Assembly (NCBI GenBank): GCA_004764695.1 | Contig: SMSO01000037.1 | Coordinates: 2,418,837 to 2,482,836 of the forward strand | DNA length: 64,000 nt | Direction of reading: 5' to 3' | Source of the DNA: Schizochytrium sp. TIO01 | Lineage: Eukaryota; Sar; Bigyra; Thraustochytrida; Thraustochytriidae | In this document: positions 45,308-54,485 of the stretch, piece by piece | Layout of the letters: each line of letters starts with the position of its first letter | How positions within the stretch are numbered: position 1 is the first letter of the stretch | The notes under the pieces: generated by a model | The model's database searches: none | Told to the model about the DNA's origin: nothing | Seen by the model: the letters and a program-made list of their open reading frames with translations, nothing else | Position numbers and translations under genes: made by a program

Positions 45308-47164
45308 ATGCGTGCCGGCGTGAACCGCGCCGCCGCTGGCGCAAGGGATTTCTTCGCCGATGGAGTTCTGGGCGGCAGACGGAAGCAAGAGGAGCAGAGC
45401 CGTTCTGGTCGACGCAGTGACTTTTTAGCCTCAGTCAAGGTCACTGGGATCCTCGTTTCGTTGCTGCTTATGCTCTTCATGCTGGCCTATGGCATGGTCC
45501 ACATGAACCACGAAACTCGCATGGAGGAGTGGCAACGGCCTTCGACACAGATTTTGACTACGCAGGACCCTGCAGTGCAATCAAAAACCTCAGGGTTCTT
45601 TGGTTCTTTGGAGTCTTCAAATTCTTTGGGTTCGCCTTCGTCATTTTCAGCTTCTTCAACGACCTCAAATTCGGGGTATGGAGAGGGAATTTCTCACTCA
45701 AACAACGACTCCATGGAAGATCCAGACTCCAATCAAGGCAATCTCAATAACGATGAAGACAATGAAGAAAGTGGAGATGAGGATGAGGATGAGGACCAAC
45801 TGCAAGAGTCATCTTCACTGGAGGATCTTGATAATGTGTTGTCGGAGGACCCTGACGTGGAGGCGGATGAGCTTGTCATGCGCCAATTTAAGGAGCTTGC
45901 GGGTGAAAAGGTTCGATTTTCCTCCCGCAATATTCCAGGCGTTGACCCTTTGAAAGATCAAATTTTTCTTGTTAATGGCACTCTCACTAATGCCTACAAA
46001 TCTGTTCTTCGAAACAAACCACCACGGAGCCGGCAAGATTTGCCACGTGTATTTCCAAAGGATGTTGCTGTCTTTTACAAAAACCTTAACAAACGACGCA
46101 CGGTCTGTGTATATACACGGACCCCGCGCCAGGACTCCCTCTTTCGAACAAACTTCATGTCAATGTTCGGCTCTGGAGACTATAACTATGTGATCATGCG
46201 GTCTACTGACTGTCAGCATGAGGGCACTTGCAAAAGCGGAGAGGAGGCTCGTAGCCACCCTCGCTGTAATCCTGATATCAGCCCTACTATCCACCTTCTT
46301 GAGCGTATTAAAAACTTCCAGCATGAGCGCTTCGAGCAAGTACTCACCAACGGTAAGGAGTATTATGACGTTTTGGTGGCCACTGGAGATGAATTTTGTC
46401 GCGCGATTCATACTTATGATCGTGCTCACTTTCGCATGTATGCAGGCCCTAATGTTGTTAATGCTTCGCTCAACTCGCCCATCTACCTCCCCCTTGGCCC
46501 GCGCGAAGAATTCAAGCGTGTATACGCGAATGATGTTCGCCTCGTGAAGGAACGTAAATACATGTACAACTTCATGGGCAGTCTCACTTCTCTCTCGCGC
46601 AAGGTTCTCGTGAACGAGCTGCGCTCTATCTCGAACAAGTATCAAAACTTTGTTTGGGTTGTTTCAAAGTGGAAAAAACAGCTAACTCGTGCAAATGGAT
46701 ATATTACTCCAACTCAGTACAAGCAGATCTTGATTGATTCTGTTTTTACTTTGTGCCCGCAAGGCCACAATCCTGAGGCTTACCGCATTTTTGAGGCCTG
46801 TGAGGCTGGTTCGATTCCCGTGCTAGTGCTTGATGAATACTATCGCTCCCATGAGTGTGAAAGTTCGTTCCGCCCGCTTATTACTCAGGGAGCTCCCTTT
46901 GTTTTTCTGAACTCATGGGAGGAGCTGCCCGCTTACTTTGATTACATCACCCAGCATCCTGAGAGGATACAGCAAATGCAAATGGATACCATGGAATGGT
47001 ACCGTAAGTTCATGTCCAAGGTCGCGAACAACTTTGAGACAGTCATGACGCTCCGCTTTTCTGATCGAAGCGAGGGCACTCGATTCACATCAACAGCGTC
47101 TATTCCAGGCTTGAGAACCTACCTTGATGATCCTGATTATCGTGTGCCTCTACAAAAAAATTAG
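45308..47164 (+). CDS. GT47 exostosin-family glycosyltransferase, RXYLT1/TMEM5-like
   Basis: Type II Golgi-style membrane enzyme of 618 residues. A short basic cytosolic tail, one helix at about 44-64 and a Ser-rich then strongly acidic stem (about 137-195) precede a lumenal catalytic domain (about 240-590). The C-terminal half carries the exostosin-type donor-binding region: YNFMGSL, then C483 in the LCPQGHNPEAYRIFEA segment, the GSIPVL turn, and GAPFVFLNSWEELP followed by a WYRKF helix. That last part closely resembles ribitol beta-1,4-xylosyltransferase RXYLT1 (TMEM5). Acceptor and sugar cannot be read from sequence; a xylose or related pentose transferase is the best guess. AATAAAG occurs 71 bp after the stop. 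Confidence 0.82.
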   Translation: MRAGVNRAAAGARDFFADGVLGGRRKQEEQSRSGRRSDFLASVKVTGILVSLLLMLFMLAYGMVHMNHETRMEEWQRPSTQILTTQDPAVQSKTSGFFGSLESSNSLGSPSSFSASSTTSNSGYGEGISHSNNDSMEDPDSNQGNLNNDEDNEESGDEDEDEDQLQESSSLEDLDNVLSEDPDVEADELVMRQFKELAGEKVRFSSRNIPGVDPLKDQIFLVNGTLTNAYKSVLRNKPPRSRQDLPRVFPKDVAVFYKNLNKRRTVCVYTRTPRQDSLFRTNFMSMFGSGDYNYVIMRSTDCQHEGTCKSGEEARSHPRCNPDISPTIHLLERIKNFQHERFEQVLTNGKEYYDVLVATGDEFCRAIHTYDRAHFRMYAGPNVVNASLNSPIYLPLGPREEFKRVYANDVRLVKERKYMYNFMGSLTSLSRKVLVNELRSISNKYQNFVWVVSKWKKQLTRANGYITPTQYKQILIDSVFTLCPQGHNPEAYRIFEACEAGSIPVLVLDEYYRSHECESSFRPLITQGAPFVFLNSWEELPAYFDYITQHPERIQQMQMDTMEWYRKFMSKVANNFETVMTLRFSDRSEGTRFTSTASIPGLRTYLDDPDYRVPLQKN

Positions 47165-47234
47165 GATCTAGGCTTTCTATGGTATTACAACAAGAACTGG
47201 ATGAATGATCCAAAGTAAATAGATAAACATATAG

Positions 47235-47240
47235 AATAAA
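47235..47240 (+). terminator. Polyadenylation signal AATAAA (GT47 gene)
   Basis: AATAAAGTT, 71 bp after the glycosyltransferase stop. The same AATAAAGTT string follows the PDZ gene stop. Confidence 0.5.
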
Positions 47241-47366
47241 GTTACTTCCAGTTAACGTTTTGCTATTATTGTCGAGTTAAGGCCATGTCTTCAGAGAGGA
47301 AAGTGCTACGATATCGATATTTCAATGAAGTATTGAGAACACACGAACAAAAAGAAATCTGACAAA

Positions 47367-48383
47367 TCATACCTTGAGCCATTGAGATGCTTGAAAAGCT
47401 TGAAAAGACCATTCGTTGATTGATCCATCTGAACAGGTTAGAATGTGCCATGTATCCGATGCTCGTGAACCTAGGCGAGAAAGCTCGCCTGCCCGTGGGC
47501 CAGCATAGTAAAATCGAGATATTGCGCGCTGTGAAGGCGTAGCAAAGTGAGAAAACACGATCGCTTCATTCGGCATACTTTCATCAAGTCTACACCCAAA
47601 AGGTCGATTTAGGCTAGACTCCAACAACACTGCTACATTCTCTGTTGAAATTTCTACAGATATGAGAGAACCAGCCTGTCGTAATGGAAATGGGTTTGCG
47701 AGATCTGCGAGGTTCATTTGAGAACGGTCGACCAGAGGTTCAGGCTCAAACTCTGCATTCTCGCATGTAAGAAATGCAACTAGCTTTTGGTCATCGCTGC
47801 GGCGTACGACTGTCATCGAGGTACATGTCCACGGTAATGGTACCTTCTTTAAAATGAGTCCATCGTGGCGCATTACAACTAAAGCAGGTGATGCCGTGTC
47901 CGCAATTATGTACGAGTCATCTTCTTTGATGTATGCCACACCAACAGGTCGAATGTTTCTCAATGGTATCATGTTTCCGTATTTGAGATATCCTTGTTTG
48001 CACGTGCGGAGCAGATGCACGCACGAGTCTTCCTCAAGAACAACTGCAACTTCGCCGATCTTGCGGCCACAGCAAATATCTCCTCGGCTCCTCGGAGAGA
48101 GAACTCCTGGGTTCTGGCGCATCAATCTGGGAATTACGCACTTCTCTTGCTGTCTCCCATTCTGGCCACGAACGCGGACAACATGTTCTCGACCGTGTTC
48201 TACCTCGATTCTAAGGCCTCCAATTGCACGTCTCGTTTCGCGCAAAACTTCCTCGGTCACCGTATGCCAACGCACACAGACAAATTTTGTACAGGTGGCG
48301 AGTTGAAGTGGAGCAAGCATGGTCAGGACCCTGCGCAAAATATCCTCGGACACACCAATGCCATTGTGCTCCCTGGCCGCCAT
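47367..48383 (-). CDS. F-box-like protein with propeller-type C-terminal region
   Basis: A 338-residue protein. Residues about 9-50 match an F-box: SEDILRRVLTMLAPLQLATC, then a VCVRWH-type end. It may therefore bind SKP1 as the substrate receptor of an SCF ubiquitin ligase. The remaining 280 residues show repeating beta-strand-like units with D-G and I-x-V patterns, suggesting an NHL- or WD-like propeller, though no canonical repeat is clear. The frame ends at GTA-TGA, which is also the start of a GTATGA donor after CTCAAG. A possible acceptor CTCTGAAG at 47289-47296 would give an 84-nt intron (47372-47289) and a final exon 47288-47277 adding three codons. The ATG at 48383 has context TCCATGGC. 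Confidence 0.68.
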   Translation of the reverse strand: MAAREHNGIGVSEDILRRVLTMLAPLQLATCTKFVCVRWHTVTEEVLRETRRAIGGLRIEVEHGREHVVRVRGQNGRQQEKCVIPRLMRQNPGVLSPRSRGDICCGRKIGEVAVVLEEDSCVHLLRTCKQGYLKYGNMIPLRNIRPVGVAYIKEDDSYIIADTASPALVVMRHDGLILKKVPLPWTCTSMTVVRRSDDQKLVAFLTCENAEFEPEPLVDRSQMNLADLANPFPLRQAGSLISVEISTENVAVLLESSLNRPFGCRLDESMPNEAIVFSHFATPSQRAISRFYYAGPRAGELSRLGSRASDTWHILTCSDGSINEWSFQAFQASQWLKV

Positions 48384-49780
48384 GGAGAGGTCCTGAATTG
48401 TACGTTCTGCCTTACTATGCCTCGGGTGACTTTAAAATGAAATCCTTTGGACTAAGCCATCTTGCCAACAATCAAAGAGCAGGCGCGCCTCTCATTACTT
48501 CAGTACGTGACTCCTCCCAATCCTATGAGTCCTCTTAATTTAAAAGGTGAGAACTCTCATTGTCTCGCCTCCGCGCTGTCTTCTGTGCACAACCCCTTTT
48601 GATATAAATTGAGTTGCGCAACTTGGAGGTACGGTGGCGGTGGTATAAGGAAATCTCTAAGACTGGGCTAAGTTAGTTTTAAAGAAAAGTCCAGTCTTCC
48701 TTCTTGGGGTCTTACTCGAGCGCCCCGATTCTTCGTGCGTTTCTCATTCGGGGCACTTTGTCTTCTCCCAGCCTCCTGTTGACGTTGTACAATTAGATGA
48801 ATACTCTTTCCAAGCCATCGTTACGATCAAGTAAATATTGCGAGCGATACTTCTTTCCCCTTGTACCAGCAACTTTTCATGTAAAACCATTTTAAAGCAG
48901 AAATTGTTTTCAGAAAGAAACAAACATCTCACATTAGCTTCTTCTTATATAGTCAGATCACACTCAAGAAGAAATTACCTGGTGACTGGCCTCAAATGCC
49001 CAAACAGGGCACGCTTTTGAGCAGTACAGCTTATCGGTCCACTCGACCCCTTTTCCAAAGCTAAGTTGCGCATTTTATAAAGAATCAACGCTTGAATCAT
49101 GGAGCCCTCTTCCAACTGGGTCGAACTTCCTCTCTGTGTATCCATTAAATACACAAACTAAACTATCATTAGATGAGAGACTGTCTACAAAGACTTCACT
49201 TTGCACGCTATTGTCCACTGTATCCGTCCCTATTCTTGACTTTACCAAGTCAAGTAATCCACATTCTTCCACAATAGAGCTTTCTTCGTTGTGTACGGCA
49301 GCCCTCCATACTTGTAAAGAAGTACTTAGGAGGGCCACTAGAAGTGCCTAGGATGAGATAAAAGAAAAGAAAAAGGAATGAAAAAGCGAGACTTGACTGC
49401 CCACGCGAACCTATACGCCCACGCGAACCTTTGCGGCTGGCTAATATTAAACTCTTACACATCGCATGCTCCCCTGAGATTGGACCTGCACAGGATCCAG
49501 CGAGAGGATCAGGGAAGCGTCGAAATGCTCACCGAAGTGATTGAAGAAAACGAAATCGCCAAAGTATATTACAATTATGGACAAGTGCAATTTATCATTA
49601 TTGTTGTATTTTATTCTTTTTAAATAAAAATCAATTTGCTACTACCTTTACGTACTAACCAAAATACAAAAACTATTGATGCAGACGAGGCGACTTGATC
49701 AATCGTGAATCGCGGCGCATTACGTTTCACTACGCCTCGCCGCTGCTCACTTCTGGCCGGCTGAGGTCCTGACGCTGAGG
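48384..49780. other. Divergent gap F-box / PDZ, partly filled by a candidate spliced gene
   Basis: The gap between divergent genes. A candidate small secreted-protein gene on the minus strand occupies 49467-49075 and may extend to about 48744. The remaining parts, 48384-48740 and 49470-49780, show no feature beyond presumed promoters. Confidence 0.5.
49075..49467 (-). CDS. Candidate spliced gene for a small secreted protein
   Basis: Exon 1 is ATG-CGA-TGT (49467-49459), followed by a GTAAGAG donor. The intron (49458-49348, 111 nt) ends in a long pyrimidine tract and CATCCTAG. Exon 2 (49347-49075) continues in phase 0. The start MRCALLVALLSTSLQ is a textbook signal peptide with a likely cut after VWRA. 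The mature part is about 74 residues, acidic and Ser/Val/Asp-rich with two Cys. The stop may be intronic. Further down the same strand lie an open block with two Cys ending at a CAG|GTAATT donor near 48979 and a block ending at a stop at 48744, so three or more exons are possible. No family is recognised. Signal peptide and splice sites together make chance less likely. Confidence 0.42.
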
Positions 49781-52216
49781 ATGTCCTCTTCGGGCGGTGG
49801 TGGTGGGTCCCTGCGGGTTTCAGCTCCTCGCAAGGAGCGCCTTTCAGCCTCGTCCATCGAAAAGCTCCATGAGATTGAGCTTTCCTCGGAGACTATCAAG
49901 CTCTCTTTCGAAGAGGGCCCGTTAGGTCTGCAGATCCTCGATGTTCCTCGCAAAGGAGTTCTTGTCTGGCAACTCAGTGGCCAGGCAACTACTGTAGGGG
50001 GTGGCGCTCTGCGTGTTGGAGCTCGTGTTGAAAAGGTTGCTGGTGTGGGCTGCGTGGACAAGAACATTGAAGACGTCTTTGAGCTCGTGAAATCGAATCC
50101 CCGTCCGCTTGAGATTGAGTTCCGCATGCCTGTTCGTAAACTTGAGAAACAGAGCTCTGCTGTGAACTTTACGAATACCTCGTCTGCTGAGAAGCTCACT
50201 GATGTTGAGCTTTCTGAGGAGACCGTACAGCTGGCGTTTGAGGAAGGTCCCTTGGGCCTGCAGATTTTGGATGTCCCACGCAAAGGAGTTCTTGTTTGGC
50301 AGCTTACTGGCCAGGCAACTACACTTGGAGGCGGCATCTTGCGTGTAGGAGCTCGCGTTGAGAAGGTTGCGGGTGTGGACTGTGTGAACAAGAACATTGA
50401 GGATATTTTTGAGCTTGTCAAGGCGAACCCGCGCCCGCTCGAGATTGAGTTCCGCCTGCCGATGTCTGCTCGTAAAGCTGACACGCAAGTCCCGCCTGTG
50501 AGTGCTATGGATTCTTTAAATGTGAATGCAGATGTGAAATCACCTGTTTCTGCTGCATCACCAACGAGCGCAACGCCTCTGAATGGAAAACTGCCTCCAG
50601 GACAAACTCAAGTAAGACTAGAGCCGGTTGATCGCCAGGTTTCCTCGAGGCTTCGCAACTTTGCGGAGGACTCACAACAAGGTCAATCGGCAGCAGAAAC
50701 ATCCTCTGGAAAGAAGTCTTCGTTTAGTTCATTGAGGTCCTCTGCTGCAGGTCGCAAAAAGGAGGATACTGTGCGTGTGGTATTTCAGAATGGACCTCTT
50801 GGTCTTCAAATTTCAGATGTTGGCAAGCGTGTCCTTGTGACTTCTTTTGAGAGAAACTCAGATGGTAGTATGGGCCAAGCGGAAAAGTCAGGACTTGTTC
50901 ACTTTGGATATCAAGTCGTCAAAGTTGGCCAGAGCGATTGTGAAGGTATGAGTATGCACCAAATCGGCATGCTAGTGCAAAAGCAGAAACGGCCCGTCGC
51001 CATCACTTTTCGTAAGCTTTACGAACGCCGTGATACCTCGGAGGATCCCGCCCGTGCTCGGCGACGCCAGTCGAGGATTATTAAAGCTTCGGCGCTTGCT
51101 TCGAAGGACGGCGCCCCTGTTGAGCGAAGCGAAAGCAGCGGTAGTAACAACAACAATATTGAGAATGGCGAAGACACTGCGCGAGGCACAAAGATGATCC
51201 CTGCAACAACCTCAGGAAGCTCTACGGATGCCACATCGGTGTCAGAACCCGCTGCGGCGGCTTTGGCGGCTGCGAATGGTGGATCTGACCACCAAAGCGA
51301 TGCAGAACAGCGGGAACCAGAAGTAGAGGCCAACACTGATGAGTCTGAAGACTTAGGTCACGCGGAAACGGATGACCCTGCAAAGGTCATGACTACGTGC
51401 CAGTGTGGCAATGAAAATCTTGAGGAAAACGCCATGTCTAACACTGACCCGATGTACTTTCATTTTGTGATGTTGTGCAAGTCTTCCCAGATTCAGATTC
51501 TTTTGGACTATGAAGCAACTCTGTCGGAATCAACGGACCCAAGTAAACACCCAGCATTTGAGCTCAGCTCCCTGCACCTGCCCACCTTGTACAAGCGTGT
51601 CAACGATGAAGGAGTTCAGTTCCCCAATTGGCCGGCGTGGATCCGCATTCAGTACTTGGATGCCTACATTAATCAAACGCGAGCTGAGCGCGCGGAAAGC
51701 GACCTTGACGCTAATCAGCCTTTATCCCCTGAACAGGCTGCAGCAGTTGCAGAGGAAGTGGTAGCTGATAAGCGCAATGTTTCAATGAACAAAAATGTAG
51801 GAAGCAGTCGCCAGCTTAATGGTTCATCAGCGGAGAAGCCACGCGAGCATGATGAGGAGCTTGTTCCTCCTGGCAAGCTCTGTGCATATTGCAAGGCTAA
51901 GCGTGCACTTCGTCAACATGCTGACAAGCTCAAGGATGACATGTACATTCATTTTGCACTCTTATTCAAAACAGTGAAAATCCAAGCTGCGAATTCGTCT
52001 AGGAACCAGGAGGGTTACTTGGAGTACCTCTCAAGCGTTGATGTGGAGGATCTGTACAAGTGGTGTCAAAAGGATGGTATTTCCATGCATGAGTGGATGC
52101 ATTGGATTAAAAAGCAGTGCGCTATTTCTTACGAAGAATATCTCTACAAAATTGCGTTATCTGGAGATGTGGAAATTGACTTGCGTGATATGATCAAGGA
52201 GAGCGTCCCAGCATGA
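49781..52216 (+). CDS. Three-PDZ scaffold protein with duplicated novel C-terminal module
   Basis: An 811-residue cytosolic scaffold candidate. PDZ-like domains lie at about 38-115, 148-225 and 330-412. The first two are tandem copies with a 110-residue period and nearly identical GPLGLQILDVPRKGVLVWQL cores; all three keep the GPLGLQI carboxylate-binding loop. A Ser/Ala-rich acidic linker leads to two copies of an unrecognised module at about 540-633 and 701-790. Each begins with a Cys pair (C540-x-C542; C701-x2-C704). Each then has a D-x-MY-x-HF-x-hydrophobic-LxK...IQ helix and, later, an LYK...W...WI segment. No membrane segment is present. The ATG at 49781 is in good context. An AATAAA overlaps the stop. 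Confidence 0.82.
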   Translation: MSSSGGGGGSLRVSAPRKERLSASSIEKLHEIELSSETIKLSFEEGPLGLQILDVPRKGVLVWQLSGQATTVGGGALRVGARVEKVAGVGCVDKNIEDVFELVKSNPRPLEIEFRMPVRKLEKQSSAVNFTNTSSAEKLTDVELSEETVQLAFEEGPLGLQILDVPRKGVLVWQLTGQATTLGGGILRVGARVEKVAGVDCVNKNIEDIFELVKANPRPLEIEFRLPMSARKADTQVPPVSAMDSLNVNADVKSPVSAASPTSATPLNGKLPPGQTQVRLEPVDRQVSSRLRNFAEDSQQGQSAAETSSGKKSSFSSLRSSAAGRKKEDTVRVVFQNGPLGLQISDVGKRVLVTSFERNSDGSMGQAEKSGLVHFGYQVVKVGQSDCEGMSMHQIGMLVQKQKRPVAITFRKLYERRDTSEDPARARRRQSRIIKASALASKDGAPVERSESSGSNNNNIENGEDTARGTKMIPATTSGSSTDATSVSEPAAAALAAANGGSDHQSDAEQREPEVEANTDESEDLGHAETDDPAKVMTTCQCGNENLEENAMSNTDPMYFHFVMLCKSSQIQILLDYEATLSESTDPSKHPAFELSSLHLPTLYKRVNDEGVQFPNWPAWIRIQYLDAYINQTRAERAESDLDANQPLSPEQAAAVAEEVVADKRNVSMNKNVGSSRQLNGSSAEKPREHDEELVPPGKLCAYCKAKRALRQHADKLKDDMYIHFALLFKTVKIQAANSSRNQEGYLEYLSSVDVEDLYKWCQKDGISMHEWMHWIKKQCAISYEEYLYKIALSGDVEIDLRDMIKESVPA

Positions 52217-52221
52217 ATAAA
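52216..52221 (+). terminator. Polyadenylation signal overlapping the PDZ stop codon
   Basis: The TGA stop (52214-52216) shares its last base with AATAAA. If used, the 3' UTR would be only tens of bases long. Confidence 0.45.
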
Positions 52222-54485
52222 GTTGCTTTGCGGAAAACCTCTACTTACTTGCTGCTATCTTTCTTTATTCTCCGTGTATCTGTGCATTTGTCGATCTATT
52301 ACGAAACTTATCGTTCTGCACTAGAACAGATGTCCAGCGGCTCTCTGATTTATATGCAGCAGGCATTAATTTGTTTCTAGTCCGATCAGACCTTTCGATA
52401 TCCAATTGTCGACAGTTTTGTGTTGTTTTTTTGCTTTCATTCTCTGACTTATCTGTTACCTTTCTCTGCAGGCACGCTTACTGCCCTGCGTTTTTCATAT
52501 TCCTTCGGTCTATATTCTTCGTTTTACATATTAGGACTTTTCATGTTGATTGTTCCACACCCAGTTTTCTCTGTGCACTATCTCTATTGATTGAATAAGA
52601 AGACACCGGTGGTCCATTCTACAATTGAGCTTTTCTATAATAGAAATATTACCTCCGCCTCACGGATACTCGAAAATGCAACAACCTGGCTGCTAGAGGG
52701 CAATACCATGAATTCTTTAGACGAATAATCTTATTTTGAGTATGATAAAACACATTGAAGGATTAAGCAACAGTATTAGTAAACCCAGTAGAGCCTAAAC
52801 GCAAAACTCTCGGATCAAGAACAAAGCCTTGAAGACCCAGGCCCAATCTCAGTACGACCATGCAGATGAAAAACAAGTAGACAGCTTGACAAAAGACGCT
52901 GATGTCGCTATTTTGGACGAGATTCAGAAACTGGCCGAGGTGCACAGGGAAATTGTTCAAGTAATGAAGAGAACCCTTAGCCCAGTTTGGCTCAAACACA
53001 CTTACCTCCAGTGATATAGAACCCTCACGCGATGGTGCAGGGTATAGTCCAGTAAAAGGCCCTTCTTGCAACACTTGGATCCAGAAAGGTGGGCACAATA
53101 TTTGCTGAGGCTGTGGGCAGCTATACTTGTGAGGATCAACAGAAGCTTTTAAATTAGGATTCTACCGAGTGGTACTACGAGTGAGTATTTTTTGTCTCTT
53201 CGAAACTTTGAAGGGAAGCGGGGTCGTTTGTTGAAATTTAACAAAGAAGTCAATTCCATTTATTATTATTTTTTTCGTTTTTACTGTTTGCTCATTGCAA
53301 ATGTCAAAAGAAAGAGAGCTTTGAAGGAAAGATTAAAAAACCTAAGCATATTTACTCCAGAGTAAACCTAACGAAATACAGAAGAGCAGCATTGTATACA
53401 ATAGAAGTGATAATTCGACCACGTTATTCCTCAGCATCGCACTGATTGTGCGAGCTATGCAGAATAGTTATGATTAGGTTAGAATGAGTCATTTATATTG
53501 GTTCAGCTTTCATTCTCAGGTAACGTCGTCTCTGTGTATGTGTGTTGCTATAACCTCCTGTCTCGTTAGTAGTGGTGTTCTACGTTTCACATCGACACGT
53601 AACTTTTTCTTTGACGTTTGCGACCATTTGCACTTCAGAAAAGTTCCAGTTGAAATAAAGTTGCTAGATAAACCACAAAAGGACAGGAGCAGGTTAACGA
53701 CATTTGTTAGACGTAAACAATGAAGGGGTAGAAAAAGAACAGCTTGGATTTTTTTTTTTAAAGTTTGTTTTCAAAATTAGAAATGTAATGCGTTGAGTGA
53801 AAGAGCTAAATCGACATGATAAAAGAGCGTGTTTCTCTGTATATTCTTTCATAGGCGTAAGGCAAGATGGTGAAATCGAGCAACATGGGGTAAAGCCCAA
53901 GACGAGTTTGCAGCGAGAATTGAAAAGGATAATGAGCCATTCAACGTTTTCATAGCCAGTCAATCGTGTTTCGTTGTTCGCCAATATCTCGCTATAATGA
54001 TATCTAATGATATGAGCAGCAAACATCTGAGGAATGACTACACTGATTTGTATTCCAAAGAGAATTTTCGACTGGAAGTACTGTGCCTTTGGACTTATTT
54101 CGTACAAAGGATACTATAACGCACACACATTCTGATATATGCAATCACAAAGAGCACTTCTTTGCAGCTGCGGTGAGCTTGGACATTGCTCTTTGCCTCG
54201 ATGTGAGAGAGACAGATGTCTTCCAGGCAAAAGCGTACAATAGCCTTCCCACGTAAGTCAAAGGAGTGCCCTGATCAGAAAGTATCGAAAACAAGTACAA
54301 TGACAGCATTGCCAGGACAGTTGGAGGTATGAGGTATCTGTGAAAGAAATCCGCTGAATGAAGAAAGGCCGTGAGGACAGTACTCAAATAGAGAGAAGGT
54401 AACAGCAGGACTGTTGTTGATGTTGCGTATGTGTTGTATGTGTATATGTATGTATGGGTAAGGGTTTTTTATACGGCAGCTACAC
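52217..54485. other. Convergent gap PDZ / PNO1, possible hidden exons
   Basis: 2.3 kb between convergent genes, mostly AT-rich with a T/A homopolymer patch near 53.75 kb. On the minus strand, blocks at 54420-54145, 54107-53694 and 53167-52763 are open and encode hydrophobic stretches. The last contains a consensus GTAAGT after CTGGAG. A plus-strand block at about 52800-53014 encodes a helical, charged peptide. Overlapping open blocks on both strands make it unclear which, if any, is real. Confidence 0.35.

Noticed and set aside
44918-45388. Minus-strand frame opposite the glycosyltransferase start
   Set aside because: It overlaps the clear type II membrane protein start and has no domain; a shadow.
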